Assembly: GCF_051622035.1 (NCBI RefSeq)
Contig: NC_135365.1
Location: 13,124,001-13,188,000 of the forward strand
DNA: 64,000 nt
Source of the DNA: Arctopsyche grandis
Lineage: Eukaryota; Arthropoda; Insecta; Trichoptera; Hydropsychidae
Direction of reading: 5' to 3'
Each line of letters starts with the position of its first letter. The first letter of the stretch is position 1. A model generated the notes under the pieces. It saw nothing but the letters and a program-made list of their open reading frames with translations, did not search any database and was not told where the DNA came from. This document shows, one piece after another, positions 36,501 through 48,938 of this stretch. The position numbers were made by a program, and so were the translations under genes.

Positions 36501-37640
36501 AACCAAATCAGAGTCGTCTAGTACGAGCGAAAATGTAAATAACGTTCCGAAAAATACTGAAACAAGATCTCAATTATCCGAAAAGCTTTCTCAAGTCGCC
36601 GAGAAGTTCCAAAAACCGAGTACAAGTAAGTTTTTCAATAGTAAAAATAAATCTAAGTCAAAAATTTCAACGGTTGCCGTCAAAAAGCCAAAATTGGAAG
36701 AGGAGCATGTCGAAGACGATTCGAAAGTGAAATACAAAATAAACAATGACGATGTCGTCAAATACAAAATAAACCCTGCTTATAAAATCAGCAGAAGGCA
36801 TTCTCAACCACTCGGCATTAAATCACCGTCTAATCTCACGCCCAAGCCGAAACTTCGAAAGAGCGATACTGCACTCACTAAAACCAAAATTCCAACCGCC
36901 AAAGTTATGAAAACCATTCTGGAGGATACAACTGTAAGATACTCTTTCCCGAAACCACCCAAGGTCATAGAGGAAAAGACAGAGATCAAACAACTTCGCA
37001 ACACTGTACGTAGATCAAATGTGCCTTTAGCGATGAGTCTAAACAAGAATATCGTCACTAGAGCGAAAATAAGCGCCAAAAGTGCACCCACGTTGGCCAT
37101 CAAACGGAAATCATTAGGCGGACGGAAATCGTTAGACGGTAAAAAACTACTAGAAAGAGCAGGTCTCCAATCAAAATTAAGATCCAACGATAACAGTAAA
37201 AGAGTACACAAAGGTACTATTATTTCCATAATGTATGTATTTAAAATCAACATTGCCATGAATTGATCTAACGTTCAATACTATTTTCAGATACTTCGAA
37301 GATGTTCAAATGCGACTGCGGCAAACAATTCCTCAGCGAGGTATTGCTCAAGAGGCACATGGACTCGGAGCACACACCGCCAAAATCTTACAAGTGCCAA
37401 AGTTGCGGCGTGTCCGTACGGACGGCTGCACAATTTTCCAAACACAAAAGAACGCACGAGGCCGAGTCGAGCTCGACATCTAAAGCCGCCGCAAACAGGG
37501 TGAAGAAATCTCCGAGGCATCAGATAAGCACGTTGGCAAAGACATCTAAGACCCAAGAGGTCAAAAACAAACGAACCGCCCATGGTGGAGTTCCCCTCTC
37601 GGATAAAATGAAGAAAGCCATGGCCGGCTCTAAATTCTAA
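30520..37640 (+). CDS. Large acidic C2H2 zinc-finger protein with AT-hooks
   Basis: Four coding exons: 30520-31403, 31477-31567, 31636-37213 and 37291-37640, predicting 2300 residues. The first roughly 1280 residues are Ser/Glu/Asp-rich and look disordered, apart from a conserved-looking island near residues 250-310 (DGSHRVTLLIDG, IYIYTDNNGELTAFRVLKDD). Two AT-hooks follow (KRKRGRPKK near 1283, KRKKGRPRK near 1366). Zinc fingers: one at about 1425, then five close variants from about 1640, most with FRKLHH(L/M)VEHRE as the recognition helix, then a degenerate one, then two in the last exon (KCDCGKQF, KCQSCGVSV). This architecture points to a nuclear chromatin or DNA-binding protein; I do not recognise the orthologue. 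The start is the first ATG after the T-rich acceptor at 30491. The plus-strand frame has no stop for 5.5 kb in exon 3. AATAAA at 37717. Confidence 0.85.
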
Positions 37641-38650
37641 ATATGCAGAGATGTCTGTCTGTCTATTGGTTTATTATATTTTTGAATTTCTTCACAAAAT
37701 ACATGTGTATATTGATAATAAAAGATCTTTTTGACATTAATTAGATGTATAAGTGTTTTCATCGAGAAGTGTAAATATAGATATATATTCATATATATAT
37801 ATATATGATACAGTATATTTTTTTATATTGCAATGTACCAAGAGATTTCTTAGCAAAATAACACTATTCATTCAGTAGTTATTTGTTGTCAAAAATGTGG
37901 CTCTTTGCGATAACATTTTGACCTTAGTAATGTTCTCTTTTGGTTTATTTATATATAAAAAAAAGAAACAAAATTAAAATACTTCATTATTTTTTGTTAT
38001 TTTGTGATTGGTTTGTACCATCACACGTGGCAGTTCAGGTTCGATTTTTACATTGTTTTAATTGCATTGATTATAATATGTATAAGTATGTGTTTACGTT
38101 ATTTTCAGTTATATAATTATATATCTTAAATGCATAAAATTTGTCTAATAACAAAGTACATATAAATAATTAATGCTAGTTTATATAGGAGATATTGTCT
38201 TTGTAGGATTTCGATACATTTGTCACTTGTTTTTGTTTTCACACATGTTTTTAACATATAATTTGACTGTAATGTAGAACCTAACTTTTTTTTTTACAAA
38301 AATGTCTATTTTGATAATTGCTATAAATAACTTTCTTTCCCAAGGTTGAAGCTGGATCAATGAAGATTTGAATATTTTCATAACTGCTTACATTTCATAG
38401 TTTTTTCTATTAGATCTAATTTTTTTTTTAATAAAGAATGAATTTCACCTATACTATATTAGTCATAAAGCTCTTAGTAGTTAATGGTGGTTTCATGTAT
38501 ATTTGTAATTTTTATTTTAAAATATCTGAATCAAAATATGACTGTTAATAATAATAATGATTATTTTTTATTACTGTTGTTTGATTTTAATATTTTATAT
38601 ATGTATGTACATATGTGTATACTTAATAGGTTTCAATTTCTCTTATTACA

Positions 38651-39410
38651 GTACTTGTTGGTTATATGGGCGCAACCGAACATTCAGTATACACACTTAC
38701 ACTAACACACAAATACATGGCAGTTACATACATGAACTTAGTAGGTTCACCAAGAATCAAAGTAAATATATTTTTTAATATTTTTACCATTATGACATTA
38801 AGGGATTGCCCCAAATTGACACCTAAGGCCAACTTTATACATATGTATAATATAATTTATGTACTATATATAAATTTATAATATTATAAATTTTAATGAC
38901 AGATGAGGGTAGATGACCAATTTGGTAGGAACCGTTTCAACAATGAAAAAAAATAAACTGGCAAACTCTTGATAGGAAACGATCGACCTGGAGTCACATA
39001 TATCCAAGGTCTATCCAGCAACGTCGGATCAGGGATCGAACTCGTGACCCCTCGGTTGTTATTTTGAATTGAATTGAATATGAATTGATTTATTTTCTGT
39101 CTGACAGCTCTTTTTGTCATTTTTTTTTTATTTATCTATTCATCAAAACGGCAACTGACCACTATGTTAGTTTTTGCACTGCAATGAACGCCAAAAATTG
39201 TTATCGCTGTGAAAATCAACCTTAGTTTTGACAAATGACTTAATTTAATTGATTTTTTCGAAGCGAGTATCCCCCAAATTTGCGTATTGTCACTTTACTA
39301 AAACTGTTTGAGACACCTATAGGCCATTCATTTAACTGCCTTGCATTTGTTTGTGTTAGTGTAAGTTTGTATATTTGATACTCTATTGTGCCTTAATAAC
39401 TAATAAGTAC
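38651..39410. mobile_element. GTACTTGTTGG TIR element, 760 bp, 9-bp TSD
   Basis: Ends GTACTTGTTGGTTATATGGG and (mirrored) TAACTAATAAGTAC. The longer inverted ends include ACACTTACACTAACACA against TTTGTGTTAGTGTAAG. Flanks are CTTATTACA on both sides (38642-38650, 39412-39420), with one adjacent base differing, so the duplication is 8-9 bp. The interior shares inverted blocks with 55908-56779. A SINE lies at about 38900-39065. No transposase frame seen. Confidence 0.75.
38900..39065 (-). mobile_element. tRNA-derived SINE, copy 1
   Basis: The minus strand carries GAGTTCGATCCC, a B-box match, followed by a body with GACTCCAGGTCGATCGTTTC, TTTGCCA and GAAACGGTTCC. The body recurs at 44210-44350 and 56490-56640 on the same strand. 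The copy lies inside the 38651-39410 element. Confidence 0.55.
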
Positions 39411-39566
39411 CCTTATTACAACCATGTATTTAAGAGAATAACTCGAATAATGTTCATAAACATCTAAACATTAAAATGGAATGAAATAAAAACAAAAGTA
39501 TTCAGTTGTTGAGAATTTTTAATGTAAAATATCAGAAATAATACATATGTATAATCTAGGAATAAC

Positions 39567-41193
39567 TTATTTTAGTAAATCGCTTATTGAAGGTATGCTG
39601 GTGGAATTGATAATCCATTCGTCATCTGAATCTTTTGATTGTATGTTATGAATCTTATTTTCCTGAAAACAACATACATATATATATAGTGTTAAATTGA
39701 TTGAAAGTATTGACGAATAAGAAATGCATAATTGATTATATATTTGTTGTCCAAAAATATATGATTTTTAAACAATAACTAATAGGAAATCTTACGCTTA
39801 ATTGATCTTGTATGTATTTCACAGTAATGTTTAATTCTCTGATCTGCATTTTTATAGCTTTGAATTTTTCCGCCTTTTCTTTAAGTTCAATGTTATATTT
39901 GTCGTTTAAATTGAACGATTGTATGATTTTCACATACTGATTGAGTATGATGTTGTAAGCTTTGAATAAATTTGGTAAATTCAATACACCGTTGTCGATG
40001 ATATTATTAAATACGGGTCCCATAAACTCGTTCAATTCTTTGGTGTTCTCGGTGAATGTTTTATCACGAATTGGATCGTATTCCAGGGTATTATTTTTCT
40101 TAGACTTCTGTGTGTACAATTGTATTGCCTCTTCACTGGTTGATTTTGTGCATTGAATTGTTTTAACGGCGTTTTCAGATATTCTGTTCCAAGTCGTTTC
40201 AACATTTTCAATTTTTTGTTTTATATAATTCTCCCAATCTGACAACAGCGAATGGGGAGACATTACAACGGATAATTCTTCCAAATATGAATGATCTGCT
40301 TTGTCAGCTTTCTGTAATAATTTTTTAACAAATTCCTGTAAGGTGTTCGTTTTAACATCTATATCTATTTTTATTTTGCGTATTTCCTCATTGTAAATAT
40401 TTGCCATTTTTTCCATGTTTTGTGAACGAATGTAACCTTTGCATATTGTATTTTGTAATTCTTTTTGTAAAATTGGAAGAGATTCATTTATCATAGTTAA
40501 GTTTGTACTTTTCATATCTGGAATTTTTCCTCTTAATGACTTTGATTTGATAATGTGCGCGTATAGCGCTACTTGTGACAGTTGAAAAAACAATTTTATA
40601 ATTTTGTAACCGCCCGCAGTGACGAGCCAGCTGGACATAATAGGAGATATGTATCCCTCATATTTTTTTTCAATATCATTCACGAAGCTTAAGAATTGCT
40701 TTCGGAACTGAGTCGACATTTTAGGATCGTGGAAAACGTAGATGAGATCTGCAGTGATGTATTTCTTATCGATGACGGACATTAAATAGTATGCGACTTG
40801 AAAGAATGCTGCCGAGTTTGGTACTTTTAACATATCCTCTTTCATGTGTCGCTTCAAATCTTCGCTCATTGGGAACTTCAATCCTAATAGATATAAGTTT
40901 TGGTAAAGGGCTGCATTTATTTGTTCGGCCTGTAAATAAGAATATGCATTATAATCACGTTTAAAAAAAAATCAACGTGAAATTCTAATGAGCTTTCTAA
41001 AGATATATGTGTATATATATGATAAGTATAAGGTTACTAAAATTAAAAAAGTTTACAATAATATAATTCAAAAATTAAAAATGATGTTAACATAAGAAAA
41101 AAATGTGGATGTTATTCGTATTATAAATAGAGATTTTACAATTACCATTTTTAAATTCTCATTCATTGTGGAAGTTTGACGTGAAGCGGACAT
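39567..41193 (-). CDS. HAUS6 / Dgt6-like augmin subunit (short form)
   Basis: Three coding exons on the minus strand: 41146-41193, 39796-40929 and 39567-39662, giving 425 residues. Augmin binds spindle microtubules and recruits gamma-tubulin for branching nucleation; HAUS6 is the subunit that contacts NEDD1/gamma-TuRC. Seen: the HAUS6 N-terminal domain from about residue 17 (QNLYLLGLKFPMSEDL, DLIYVFHDPKMSTQFRK, SPIMSSWLVTAGGYKI), then helical coiled-coil sequence (KNNTLEYDPIRD, NIELKEKAEKFKAIKMQI). It ends soon after with an acidic tail (SDDEWIINSTSIPSISDLL). Human HAUS6 is 955 and fly Dgt6 more than 600 residues; the long C-terminal region is missing here although the frame is clean. Identification rests on the N-terminal pattern; symbol left blank. 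Confidence 0.78.
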
Positions 41194-41550
41194 TTCGAAC
41201 GAATGACAGATGAATCGTCGTTATTGCTTTCAACGATGTCAATTAACGACCATAGCAGTTTTAGTTTAAGCCGCTTTAAATTTTTGTTTATATCTTTTTT
41301 TCATGATGAAATTGTAAATTGAATTCAATTAAAGATTGATACTTATTACATTTTTGATTTCGTTATCAAATAAAAAAAATCAGTTTCGAAAATGCTACTC
41401 TCTGAAATTTATCATACCTACATATGACAAAGATTCAGCTCAACTTGCGATTCAACCAGTCACCACTTTTAGTTAACTTACAAAATGCAACAAAACGAAT
41501 TGATAATCGTTACTAACGATTATCATTTCATAAAATTAACGGGGTTAAAA

Positions 41551-41743
41551 TTGATTCGATGATTATTCCGTACAAAGGGATCTCGCACACGGCACTAAAA
41601 TCTCGACCACAACATATGGCAATCGAATCTCCCACGTGAACTATCATACTAACGAAAACTCGGATGCCAGATATTCCGATTCGCGATTTTCATGGCGATG
41701 ATTGTCTTATGTGCAATTGCAATGTGCGAAAAAATCCGTCTAC
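41551..41743. mobile_element. GGTAAACGG element, type A, degenerate copy
   Basis: One end reads GATTCGATGATTATTCCG (compare GGTTCGGTGATTATTCCGC) and the other TGCGAAAAAATCCG, then TCTACC (compare CCGTTTACC). Between them are ACTAAAATCTCGACCAC, TAACGAAAACTCG and GATGCCAGATATTCCG in the family order. Older than the copies at 27.6 and 54.5 kb by number of differences. Confidence 0.55.
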
Positions 41744-41752
41744 CGTCTAAAC

Positions 41753-42301
41753 CAGTGGTTCTTAGCCTTGTTGGAGGTACTGAACCCCATCAGTTTCATA
41801 TGCGCATATACCGAACCCTTCTTAATTGGAAAAATAAAATTTGATTTTTTTCAAATTCAAAACATAGGTATATATTTTACTGGTGCACAAAATGAACCGT
41901 GCATTAACATTACTGTGTTCAAAGAACAAAACCATTAAAATATGATTTTCACACAAAAACAAAAACATAATGAATATTTACTGCAAATCAGTGTGACTTC
42001 TGCTGTTGCCTTTCAGAGATCAGTTCAAAAATGCGCGGCTTTACCTTGGCAAGTGCCACTCTCATGTTATTTTCGCAACAAAGTCTGTTCCTTTTTTTTG
42101 TTTTTTTGGTCCAGCATCATCGAAAAGGATTGCTCGCAAAGATATGTTGTAACAAACGGTATGACAATCTCCAAAGTTTTCTTAGCAATAACAGGGTACG
42201 TTACAATTTGCTGACACCAAAACGTTGAGAGCGTTGTTGTTCCGAAGAGGTTGACTCACCGAACCTCTGGGGTCCGATCGAACCCAGGTTAAGAACCACT
42301 G
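41753..42301. mobile_element. hAT element with CAGTGGTTCTTA ends
   Basis: Ends CAGTGGTTCTTAGCC and GGTTAAGAACCACTG, with GTCTAAAC on both flanks (41745-41752, 42302-42309), a perfect 8-bp duplication. Subterminal segments read ACTGAACCCCATCAG and CACCGAACCTCTGGGG. 549 bp, without a transposase frame. The termini are of the type shared with the widely and horizontally spread SPIN-like hAT families. Confidence 0.88.
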
Positions 42302-42523
42302 GTCTAAACTATTTCGAGATACACAAATATACAGATGTATTTTTTAAATCCATAGAAACGTTAGCGATGATCGATTCTGATTAAAAACAAGTCAAAACCA
42401 CAGATTTTTTCACGATCGCAATACTATAATACTTCGCATATAGATATGCAAGTTTGGCAACACTACGATGTTTGGTAATGGTGGCAACACACAAAGCCGG
42501 GCTGTCAGATAGGCGGTAACGCG

Positions 42524-45500
42524 ATGTTGGCGTTGCGAGGTTATGGTTCGGGCTCCGACGCTGGCTCGGGCTCGGGCTCGGGCTCCGAATCAGATGGCGA
42601 GAAAGAAAGCGGTGGTTCTTCCGAAGTTGCGGTGGCGGTGCCACTGCATCTTTTGCCGCGCCCCTCCTCCACATCCAGTGTCGCTGCAGCTCTCGCTGTG
42701 GCCGTGTGCGCGGCGCCCCCGGTTCTGCCCCAGGTACACTTCACTTCACTTCACTTCACCTCACCTCACCTCACCTCACCTCACCTTCTAACGAACATGA
42801 CACTACTCACAAAACGTTCCAAATGTCTTAGACATGTTTAGGTGCTTTTAGGTTTTAAATATTTAAGAGTTTGTACGAGCGTCTCGCACTGTTTTATGAT
42901 GTGTATTTTGAGTTTCTTGTGTTTTGTGGAAAGTCACTTGAAGAAATTTAGATTGGACTAGAGAAAGAAAAAAATTATTTGTATTGAATATTTTTTTTAC
43001 CGATAAGCTATTAAATATCTACAACGTGTCTTTACACAGCTTGAAGTAGACCTAAACATTTTAGATATTGTTTATTATTCATTGAGCTGAAAGTATTATA
43101 ACAGTTTTCAATATATTTTATAACACAATCCACAAAAGTCTTCTTAAAAGGAAAGTATTCTATAGAAAATCACCATTTTATTTTAAAATATTACTTCCAG
43201 CTATAACTTACATACCTTATTAGCCTAAAATCAACATTATATATTTATAACATTTTCCTCAATATGAGAAAATGACAGTTAGGTTTAATTCCTATTCTCT
43301 ATCTAATACTTCGTGAATATTCTAACACTAATTTAGAAAAATATTTGTAAATGACCATACTGCAAACAAAATCTATTAGCAAAAGTCAAGTATTATAACT
43401 ATATAATATGATATTGAATATCCTGTGGTCTAAATTCTTTACTATATAATCAAATTTAGCTACTTGAATGTGTCATCTCTAATCATAATACAACATATTT
43501 ATATGAATGATCTGCTATGATAATTACACATTTCTATCGAACATTAAATTGTATTATTATTATACGTTTGTAATTATTATTATATTCGATTTTTTTTTTA
43601 GGATAATCGCAGCGAACCACGTGTTGTAAATCCTGCGCTCAAAGAATTGCAACACAATCCAACGTACGATGAACTGTATGCTCCAATAGTAGGGCCTGAG
43701 AATCCATTCCAGTCGCAACATTCTAAAGCGAGTAAAAACATGTTGTCAGGATTTGTTGAAAAGGCTCATATAAGCGAGTTTCAATTTGAAAATCAACGAA
43801 GAACTTTCACAAGCTACGGTCACGCACTTGACCCTACTGCAGACGATGACGCAGACCCTAGCAGCATAGTTGGTAGTTATAGATTACTTTGACTAGAATC
43901 AATCAGTCAGTATTTGGTGTATTGAAATAATTACTATTAAATATTTCATTTTAGTTTCATCTACGATTGCGCCACCCGAAGAAAAGAAAACTGTTTTCGA
44001 GTCATCCAAACAAAGACCCCTCGACAAAAGAAAGCGAAAGAAGAACAATAATCCAGAAGATATTGAAGGATTCTTAGGTCCGTGGGGAGGATATGTTGAT
44101 GAAAAACGGTTAGTTTAGAAAAACGGTATTAAACTTGTACATATGTACAAGTTTCATACCATAATGATAAATTTATAGATTATAAATTTAAAATCATATT
44201 CAAATAGTGGTGACATATTGGGTAGGATGGTTTTTCCCAATTTGATGAGGAACCATTTCAACAATGAAATCATATGAATTGGCAAACTTCAATAGGAAAC
44301 GATCGACTTGGAGTCACAAATATTCAAGTCTGACTGGCGGCACTGTAGAAATACTTTCGATTAAACCATAGATGTAGAATAACCTAGATAAGCCATTACA
44401 GACACTTTTGGTCGGAGATGTTGGCGCCACCAACTGAGGGGTGCGGGGGGTTTAACTAGCGGGGAAGTGGTGAAAAAAAAGGAAGGAACGCAGCGGTCAG
44501 CAACCAGTTTATGTACATATGTACATGCACTGAAGTTTTATTTTATTTATAACTTTATTTTACTTTATTTTATTGGACACTCAATTTTAAAGCTGACACT
44601 TTAATATTTGTAGTTTTAAACTTAATGTCGATTTCTGAATTTCCTTCAGTGCCAACAAGATATACGTGTGCATTTAGAGACATCTATGGCAGAGGTTGTT
44701 CAATCACTGCATACAACACTACATACATCGCGCCGATATTTCATTATATGTTAAAATACTACTATAATTGAAGACATTATATATTAATTCTTAGTTATGA
44801 TATGTGATGCCATCCGCCTTTTTATGTTTTCTTCAGTAATTGTAACAAAATTTCACTGAACACGTTGGCATTTTCGATAAATGTCAATCGACCTTCCTAC
44901 TTAAAAGCTAACTAGCTACTGAGAGAGAGTGTGCATGATCTGTACTTTTTTTTTTGTGTACATGGTCTAAACAGGGTGATTGGCTTAGAGCGTCAGGGCG
45001 TATCCATGGTATTCTATATCTATGGAATAAACTCTTTTCAATCGAGGTCAGCCCAGGGCTTGTACCCGGGAACCTCTCGGTGGCTAGCATTAACGCAACC
45101 TCTGATCTATGCTGCTGGCTAATTATTACAATGTATGAAATAATCTTTTTTTAATAGAATTATTTAATGACAGTTTTTTTATATAATTTTAGAATCATGA
45201 AACCGAGCGGTGAAGAAGCAGAAGCACTTGAGGAAATTGTTGCCAAACGTCAGAAAAGAGGGAAAATTCAAGATGAAAAACCACTCGAAGAAAAATCCAT
45301 TCTACATAGTGATTATAAAACAAAAAGCTTTTTGAATAATTTTTCTGTATTTGGTTTTGCTCAATTTGTTTTATTTTTATTTTTAGTATCGGATAGTGTT
45401 GATTATCAAGGACGAACATTTCTATGTCCACCACAAGATGTTGGTGTTAATCTTAAAAGCGATACGCCTCCTGATAGATGCTTCCTACCAAAATCTCACA

Positions 45501-48274
45501 TCCACACTTGGAAAGGCCATACTAAAGGCATTTCAACTGTAAAATGGTTCCCCAGGTCGGCGCATCTTCTCATATCGGGCAGTATGGATTGTAGAGTCAA
45601 AGTAAATCTGCTAACATTGTTATCGAATTCGTATTATTGCGTTAACCTGAGTTTTTGAAAACTAATATAAAATTTTAATTTTAGATTTGGGAAGTATATA
45701 AAGAGAGGAGATGCATTAGAACGTATTATGGACACAGACAAGCAGTTCGAGATGTCAATTTCAATAACGCAGGAAAGCTTTTCATATCTGCTGGTATTAA
45801 ATCATTTTTTTTATGTGCTTGGTAATAATAACAATATGTTTATAGTATTTCAATATATTTTTTAAATTTTAGGATATGATCGATATATAAAATTATGGGA
45901 TACTGAAACTGGAGATTGTATATCGCATTTCACAAGCCGAAAGATTCCGTATTGTGCTAAATTCCATCCTGATGACGACAAACAGCATTTGATTGTAGCT
46001 GGAACATCAGATAAAAAAATCATTTGTGTACGTCTCACTGTGAAAATACAGCTGTGTAAATAAAATGCGAAAATTTCGCTTTTGTTTCTAACTGAATTTG
46101 AATGTATCTTTTTTCTAGTGGGATACTCGTAATGGAGAAATCGTCCAAGAGTATGATCGGCATCTCGGAGCCGTAAATTCCATCACATTTGTAGATGAAA
46201 ACAGACGATTCGTCACCACTTCTGACGATAAGAGTTTACGAGTATGGGAATGGTACGCGGATTATCCACGCATATTTATAAACTAATGATTGATATTTAC
46301 ACGTGCGAATGTGAATTCACTGAAAGTACTTTCGTTTCAGGGACACTCCGGTCGATATGAAATATATAGCGGATCCGACTATGCATTCTATGCCGTTTGT
46401 CACGTCATCTCCGAACGGCAAATGGCTGGCTTGTCAATCGATGGACAACAAAGTGGTTGTGTTTAGTGCTCTAAACCGCTTTAAAATGAATCGGAAGAAA
46501 ACTTTTACAGGACACATGGTTGCAGGCTATGCTTGCGGCTTAGACTACTCGCCGGATATGAGGTGCGTGTGATTTTAATCAATTTAAAAATATATAAAAA
46601 CTATATAAAATTGGGGTACAATATGAATTCTTTATAGAAATTACTATAAATATGGGTTGCAATTTAATATATATATCTCAGCTGACTTTCGAATGATTTT
46701 GTCGGCGACTTGGTCGCTCAAGCATAGTTGCTCGTAGTTCCTCAATTCAGACAACCAAAAGCGATCAAGAATCCGCTCACTAATGTATTAAAATAGTTTT
46801 CAATATGTGACGATGCAGACACACATGTTCATAGTTTAATCGCCGGTGATCAATCACCTAGTGTGGCACCCCTCAATACATTTTGAAGGATCGTGCCGGG
46901 CACTTGAGCGATAAAGTCACTGTTCGGCGAACTTTATTACTTGGGCAACCAGTAAGTTGCCCAGTGTGGCATGCTCCATACAACTGCATACATTTGATCT
47001 GGTCGTGCAACAAAGTCGCCGAACAATTTGCTTGCAAGTTGCTACATCGGAGTCTAAAGGTGTTTCGATATTGATTCAGGCCCAATTCTAAACGAAAACA
47101 TCCGGTAAATAAGGCTCAAACCTCGTGATGTGATCGGCAATCGCCAGAGTTCGATTTACCATTGGTTTTTAAAGTGACTGTTGCTTGAATATGCTTGTTT
47201 TAGTTGTCATTATCGTTATTGTGATAGTTTCATTCAGGCATGCCGACGTAATGTGTTTTTACATTCAAAATCAAAACACTGAATGTTACATCATTTAGCA
47301 ACAATATATATATATTTTTTTTTCTAGTCATTTATTAATTTGTTATAATAACAAAATTGAGGTGTTAGAATAGATATTTCAAATAATCATTCGGTTAGTG
47401 CGATAAAGCATCACATTCAATGAGGACAAACGCAATGAAAAATTTGCAATTCAAATTTGTTAACTCAGTTTAACTGGTGCAAACTGGATTTTATTGCGAT
47501 GTCATTTAAAATGAATCGAATGGACTTTTATCATGAACAATATTCACATTAAAAATAAATAGGATGTATATTTTTTGATTTTCTTTGAACATTAATTTAT
47601 TAATTAAATTTTTTTTGTGTATACAGCTGAATATTTATTATTATTTAAAAACTGTCTGTACTTAAATTACATTCATAAAATTATAATTGATAATTAGCAC
47701 TGTTAATATATTTTAATTTATGTGTTTTTTAATTTCGTAAGCCATCGAGAAAATTACACGTACGCAAAATATTTAGGCAGTTGATGATTAAACTGAGTTT
47801 GAAAAAAAACATTTATTTTTTGATGAATATGAAAGTTTACGATAAATATTTGCTCTAGTGGTTGTATGTACATATTAATAGGAAAATTTCTATTAAGGAG
47901 TGGCAAAATTGAAGTGCCAATTTATTTACATTCCGCAAATTACCAGCCTTGACACCAATCCACGAATGGAATCAAGTACATGCTATAGTACCTCACAACA
48001 TTAAAAATGTGGTTCTGTAGCGTTGCGCAATTTCGCAACTTACATTTTTGCAATGTTAAAATTCTTATTCAATTTTTATTGTTCGTCTTTTTCCAGTTAT
48101 TTGATATCCGGCGATGCTGATGGAAAATGTTATGTCTGGGATTGGAAGACGACGAAACTCTACAAAAAGTGGAAAGCGCACGACGGTGTGTGCATTTCTG
48201 CACTGTGGCATCCTCACGAACCAAGTAAAGTAGTTACCGCCGGTTGGGATGGTTTAATCAAATATTGGGACTAA
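42524..48274 (+). CDS. CDC40: CDC40 / PRP17 pre-mRNA-processing factor
   Basis: Ten coding exons: 42524-42733, 43602-43872, 43955-44108, 45193-45308, 45387-45601, 45685-45793, 45873-46027, 46119-46252, 46341-46562 and 48097-48274, giving 587 residues (human 579). PRP17 joins the spliceosome for the second catalytic step. Seen: an N-terminal low-complexity [10 protein letters not shown] stretch, the conserved [18 protein letters not shown] and [12 protein letters not shown] blocks, [30 protein letters not shown], then seven WD40 repeats from about residue 285 ([62 protein letters not shown]) to the final [10 protein letters not shown]. The intron at 45309-45386 lacks a stop in frame and could be misread as coding. 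The last intron (1.5 kb) holds repeat sequence. A polyadenylation signal overlaps the stop region (AATAAA at 48276). Confidence 0.96.
44210..44355 (-). mobile_element. tRNA-derived SINE, copy 2
   Basis: In CDC40 intron 3. Minus strand shows GACTCCAAGTCGATCGTTTC, TTTGCCAATTC and GAAATGGTTCC in the same order as 38900-39065. The tRNA-like head is degraded. Confidence 0.5.
44366..45025. mobile_element. CCATAGATATAGAATA TIR element in CDC40 intron 3
   Basis: Inverted ends CCATAGATGTAGAATA and TATTCTATATCTATGG, 660 bp apart. Internal blocks (AAATGTCAATCGAC, CTAGCTACTGAGAGAG, then GTGTGTACATGG-like) match 51960-52070. Target duplication is not clear; related element 30027-30217 has TA flanks. Confidence 0.5.
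45026..45120 (-). mobile_element. tRNA-like SINE head in CDC40 intron 3
   Basis: Minus strand: TAGATCAGAGG as A box and GGGTACAAGCCC as B box, about 35 bases apart, with CACCGAGAGGTTCCCG between. This is the layout of a tRNA-derived internal promoter. The rest of the body is not clearly bounded. Confidence 0.55.
46680..47095. repeat. Repeat-like block in CDC40 last intron
   Basis: Higher-complexity segment with recurring TTGTCGGCGACTT-type words on both strands (46700, 47010-47020) and two GCCCAGTGTGGCA/CTAGTGTGGCA words (46858, 46959). Looks like a diverged MITE or two nested ones; termini cannot be set. Confidence 0.4.
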
Positions 48275-48938
48275 ATAAAATAAAAGATTGTATTTTCATT
48301 ACACATTTTATTTGACTAAATTTTGTCATGCCAAGTAACAGGTCAACAACTGTCAATTAGAATATAATAAGGTGCAAATAAAAAAATATATTTAAATAAT
48401 TCCAACCGTTTATGCTTTTTTCCCTTAACCGTAAGCGTTATCATTTTAAATCAAACAAAAAATTTGATTTTGTTGCATAATTCTTATATGCACATTAAAG
48501 CAATATACTGAAAATACTTTTAAAGATTTCCAGCTTTTATATTCAATGACTCGTTCATACCGATGAAAATCGACATTTTATTATAGTAATCAAAATTTAA
48601 CATACATTTTTAACATATTTAAATTTTGTATTGGACAATTTTTATACCAATTAACAATGAAACATTCTAACAACACTCGGTTCATTTAATAACATACGTA
48701 TACGCATTTAACGCTTATAAATAAATCACTTGGAATAAAGTTTGCAAAAATAATATATTTATAACAGTGAACATATGATATGGAATGAAAACTTTAAAAG
48801 TACATCAGTAAAATAAATACAATAATAATAAAAATTTTAATTCGTCAAAGGAAGACATCAAGTTTAATTATTCTTTTATTGTGCTATAGAGTTGCACAAT
48901 TTATGAATTGTATTTAATTTAAATATAACTGGTATGTA
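48275..48938. other. Tail-to-tail spacer CDC40 / ALAS
   Basis: 664 bp of AT-rich DNA containing both 3' UTRs. Plus-strand AATAAA at 48276; minus-strand AATAAA at about 48871-48876 for ALAS. Nothing else recognised. Confidence 0.7.

Larger units (their letters stand above)
37641..39566. other. Tail-to-tail spacer, zinc-finger gene / HAUS6
   Basis: AT-rich 3' UTR and spacer. The zinc-finger gene has AATAAA at 37717-37722. Most of the second half is a 760-bp TIR element (38651-39410) with a SINE inside. No further gene seen. Confidence 0.7.
41194..42523. other. Divergent spacer HAUS6 / CDC40 with two elements
   Basis: About 1.33 kb between two start codons. It carries a type A GGTAAACGG element remnant (41551-41743) and, directly beside it, a hAT element (41753-42301). 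The CDC40 side turns GC-rich from about 42480. A shared promoter region is likely, but no specific element is recognisable. Confidence 0.65.

Noticed and set aside
45309-45386. Continuous reading of CDC40 through this stretch
   Set aside because: Although there is no stop, it is a GT-AG intron; removing it restores the conserved [13 protein letters not shown] junction.
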